Shown piece by piece: positions 5,677 through 5,903 of a stretch of 5,903 nt of DNA. Location: positions 1-5,903 of the forward strand of contig DATFCC010000289.1 in the NCBI GenBank assembly GCA_035253505.1, read 5' to 3'. The notes beneath the pieces are model-generated. The model worked only from the letters and a program-made list of their open reading frames with translations, did no database searches and had not been told where the DNA came from. This DNA comes from AWTP1-13 sp035253505. GTDB lineage: Bacteria > Pseudomonadota > Alphaproteobacteria > Rhizobiales > Hyphomicrobiaceae. Position numbers and translations under genes: made by a program. Numbering within the stretch: the first letter of the stretch is position 1; every line of letters begins with the position of its first letter.

Positions 5677-5903
5677 GACGAACGCAATGAGACGATCTTG
5701 GCCTCGATGCGCCTAAGAAACTCATCGCCTGGCACGACGTCGCGCCGCGCAATCGAGGCGCGAGCCTGTTCGACAAAGGGTTTCGCCCAAGCAAGATCAT
5801 CATCGGCGATCGACATGAGCTCGGCGACAGCTGCCGCAACGGCATCGTCCATGGACTGGAAGCGGCCGGCGGCGACTTCGGCCTCCAGCCATTCCTGTTG
5901 CTC
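5673..5903 (-). CDS. ParD-like ribbon-helix-helix antitoxin, C-terminal part (N-terminus outside window)
   Basis: The minus strand is open from the window edge to TGA (plus-strand 5673-5675), giving 76 residues. The visible part begins EQQEWLEAEVAAGRFQSMDD and continues AVAAAVAELM. This matches the two helices of a ParD-type ribbon-helix-helix domain; the short DNA-binding strand would be just beyond the edge. It continues DDDLAWAKPFVEQARASIARR, then VVPGDEFLRRIEAKI, the kind of C-terminal arm that wraps and neutralises a ParE-type toxin. The gene precedes the toxin and overlaps it by four bases, the standard antitoxin-first order. Complexes of this class normally repress their own promoter, which would lie outside the window. 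The identification rests on this pattern together with the toxin next to it. Confidence 0.8.
   Translation of the reverse strand, partial: EQQEWLEAEVAAGRFQSMDDAVAAAVAELMSIADDDLAWAKPFVEQARASIARRDVVPGDEFLRRIEAKIVSLRSS

Noticed and set aside
5645..5845. Minus-strand frame of 66 codons at the right end
   Set aside because: It is out of frame with the ParD-like antitoxin, which stays open to the window edge and has the expected overlap with the toxin.

Overview
The window is high-GC bacterial DNA with tightly packed genes. Gene content and protein style (a MocA-like C-terminus, a glyoxylate-reductase-type beta-hydroxyacid dehydrogenase, a ~400-residue single-ACT threonine ammonia-lyase, a ParDE-type module) suggest an alphaproteobacterium, perhaps of the Hyphomicrobiales or Rhodospirillales/Reyranella kind. 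This placement is inferred from protein resemblance only; there is no rRNA or marker gene.

Layout. Positions 1-300 (+) hold the end of a MobA/MocA-type nucleotidyltransferase. Converging on it at 332-1204 (-) is a complete NAD(P)-dependent beta-hydroxyacid dehydrogenase (3-hydroxyisobutyrate dehydrogenase / glyoxylate reductase family). Behind it, 1303-1431 (-) is a 42-codon reading frame with a good Shine-Dalgarno site that encodes a hydrophobic, probably exported or membrane-anchored peptide. Positions 1432-1646 form a regulatory gap with an 11-bp-phased repeat cluster and an overlapping dyad. Next is a two-gene (+) operon: threonine ammonia-lyase (1647-2909) and an 801-residue thiamine-diphosphate 2-oxoacid dehydrogenase E1 of the homodimeric AceE/MdeB type (2909-5314), joined by a TGATG stop-start overlap. 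The right end carries, on the minus strand, a type II toxin-antitoxin pair: a ParE/RelE-like toxin (5365-5676) and the C-terminal 76 codons of its ParD-like antitoxin (5673-5903, running off the window).

How the genes work together. The clearest functional unit is the ilvA-like plus E1 pair. The first enzyme makes 2-oxobutyrate and ammonia from threonine. The second has the architecture of an enzyme that oxidatively decarboxylates a small 2-oxoacid, so the pair is best read as a threonine-to-propionyl-CoA catabolic module, comparable to the methionine gamma-lyase / 2-oxobutyrate dehydrogenase (mdeA-mdeB) pair of Pseudomonas putida. No E2 or E3 gene is present here. The toxin-antitoxin region is visibly more AT-rich than the rest and looks like an acquired cassette. 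I saw no rRNA, tRNA, CRISPR array, insertion sequence or replication origin.
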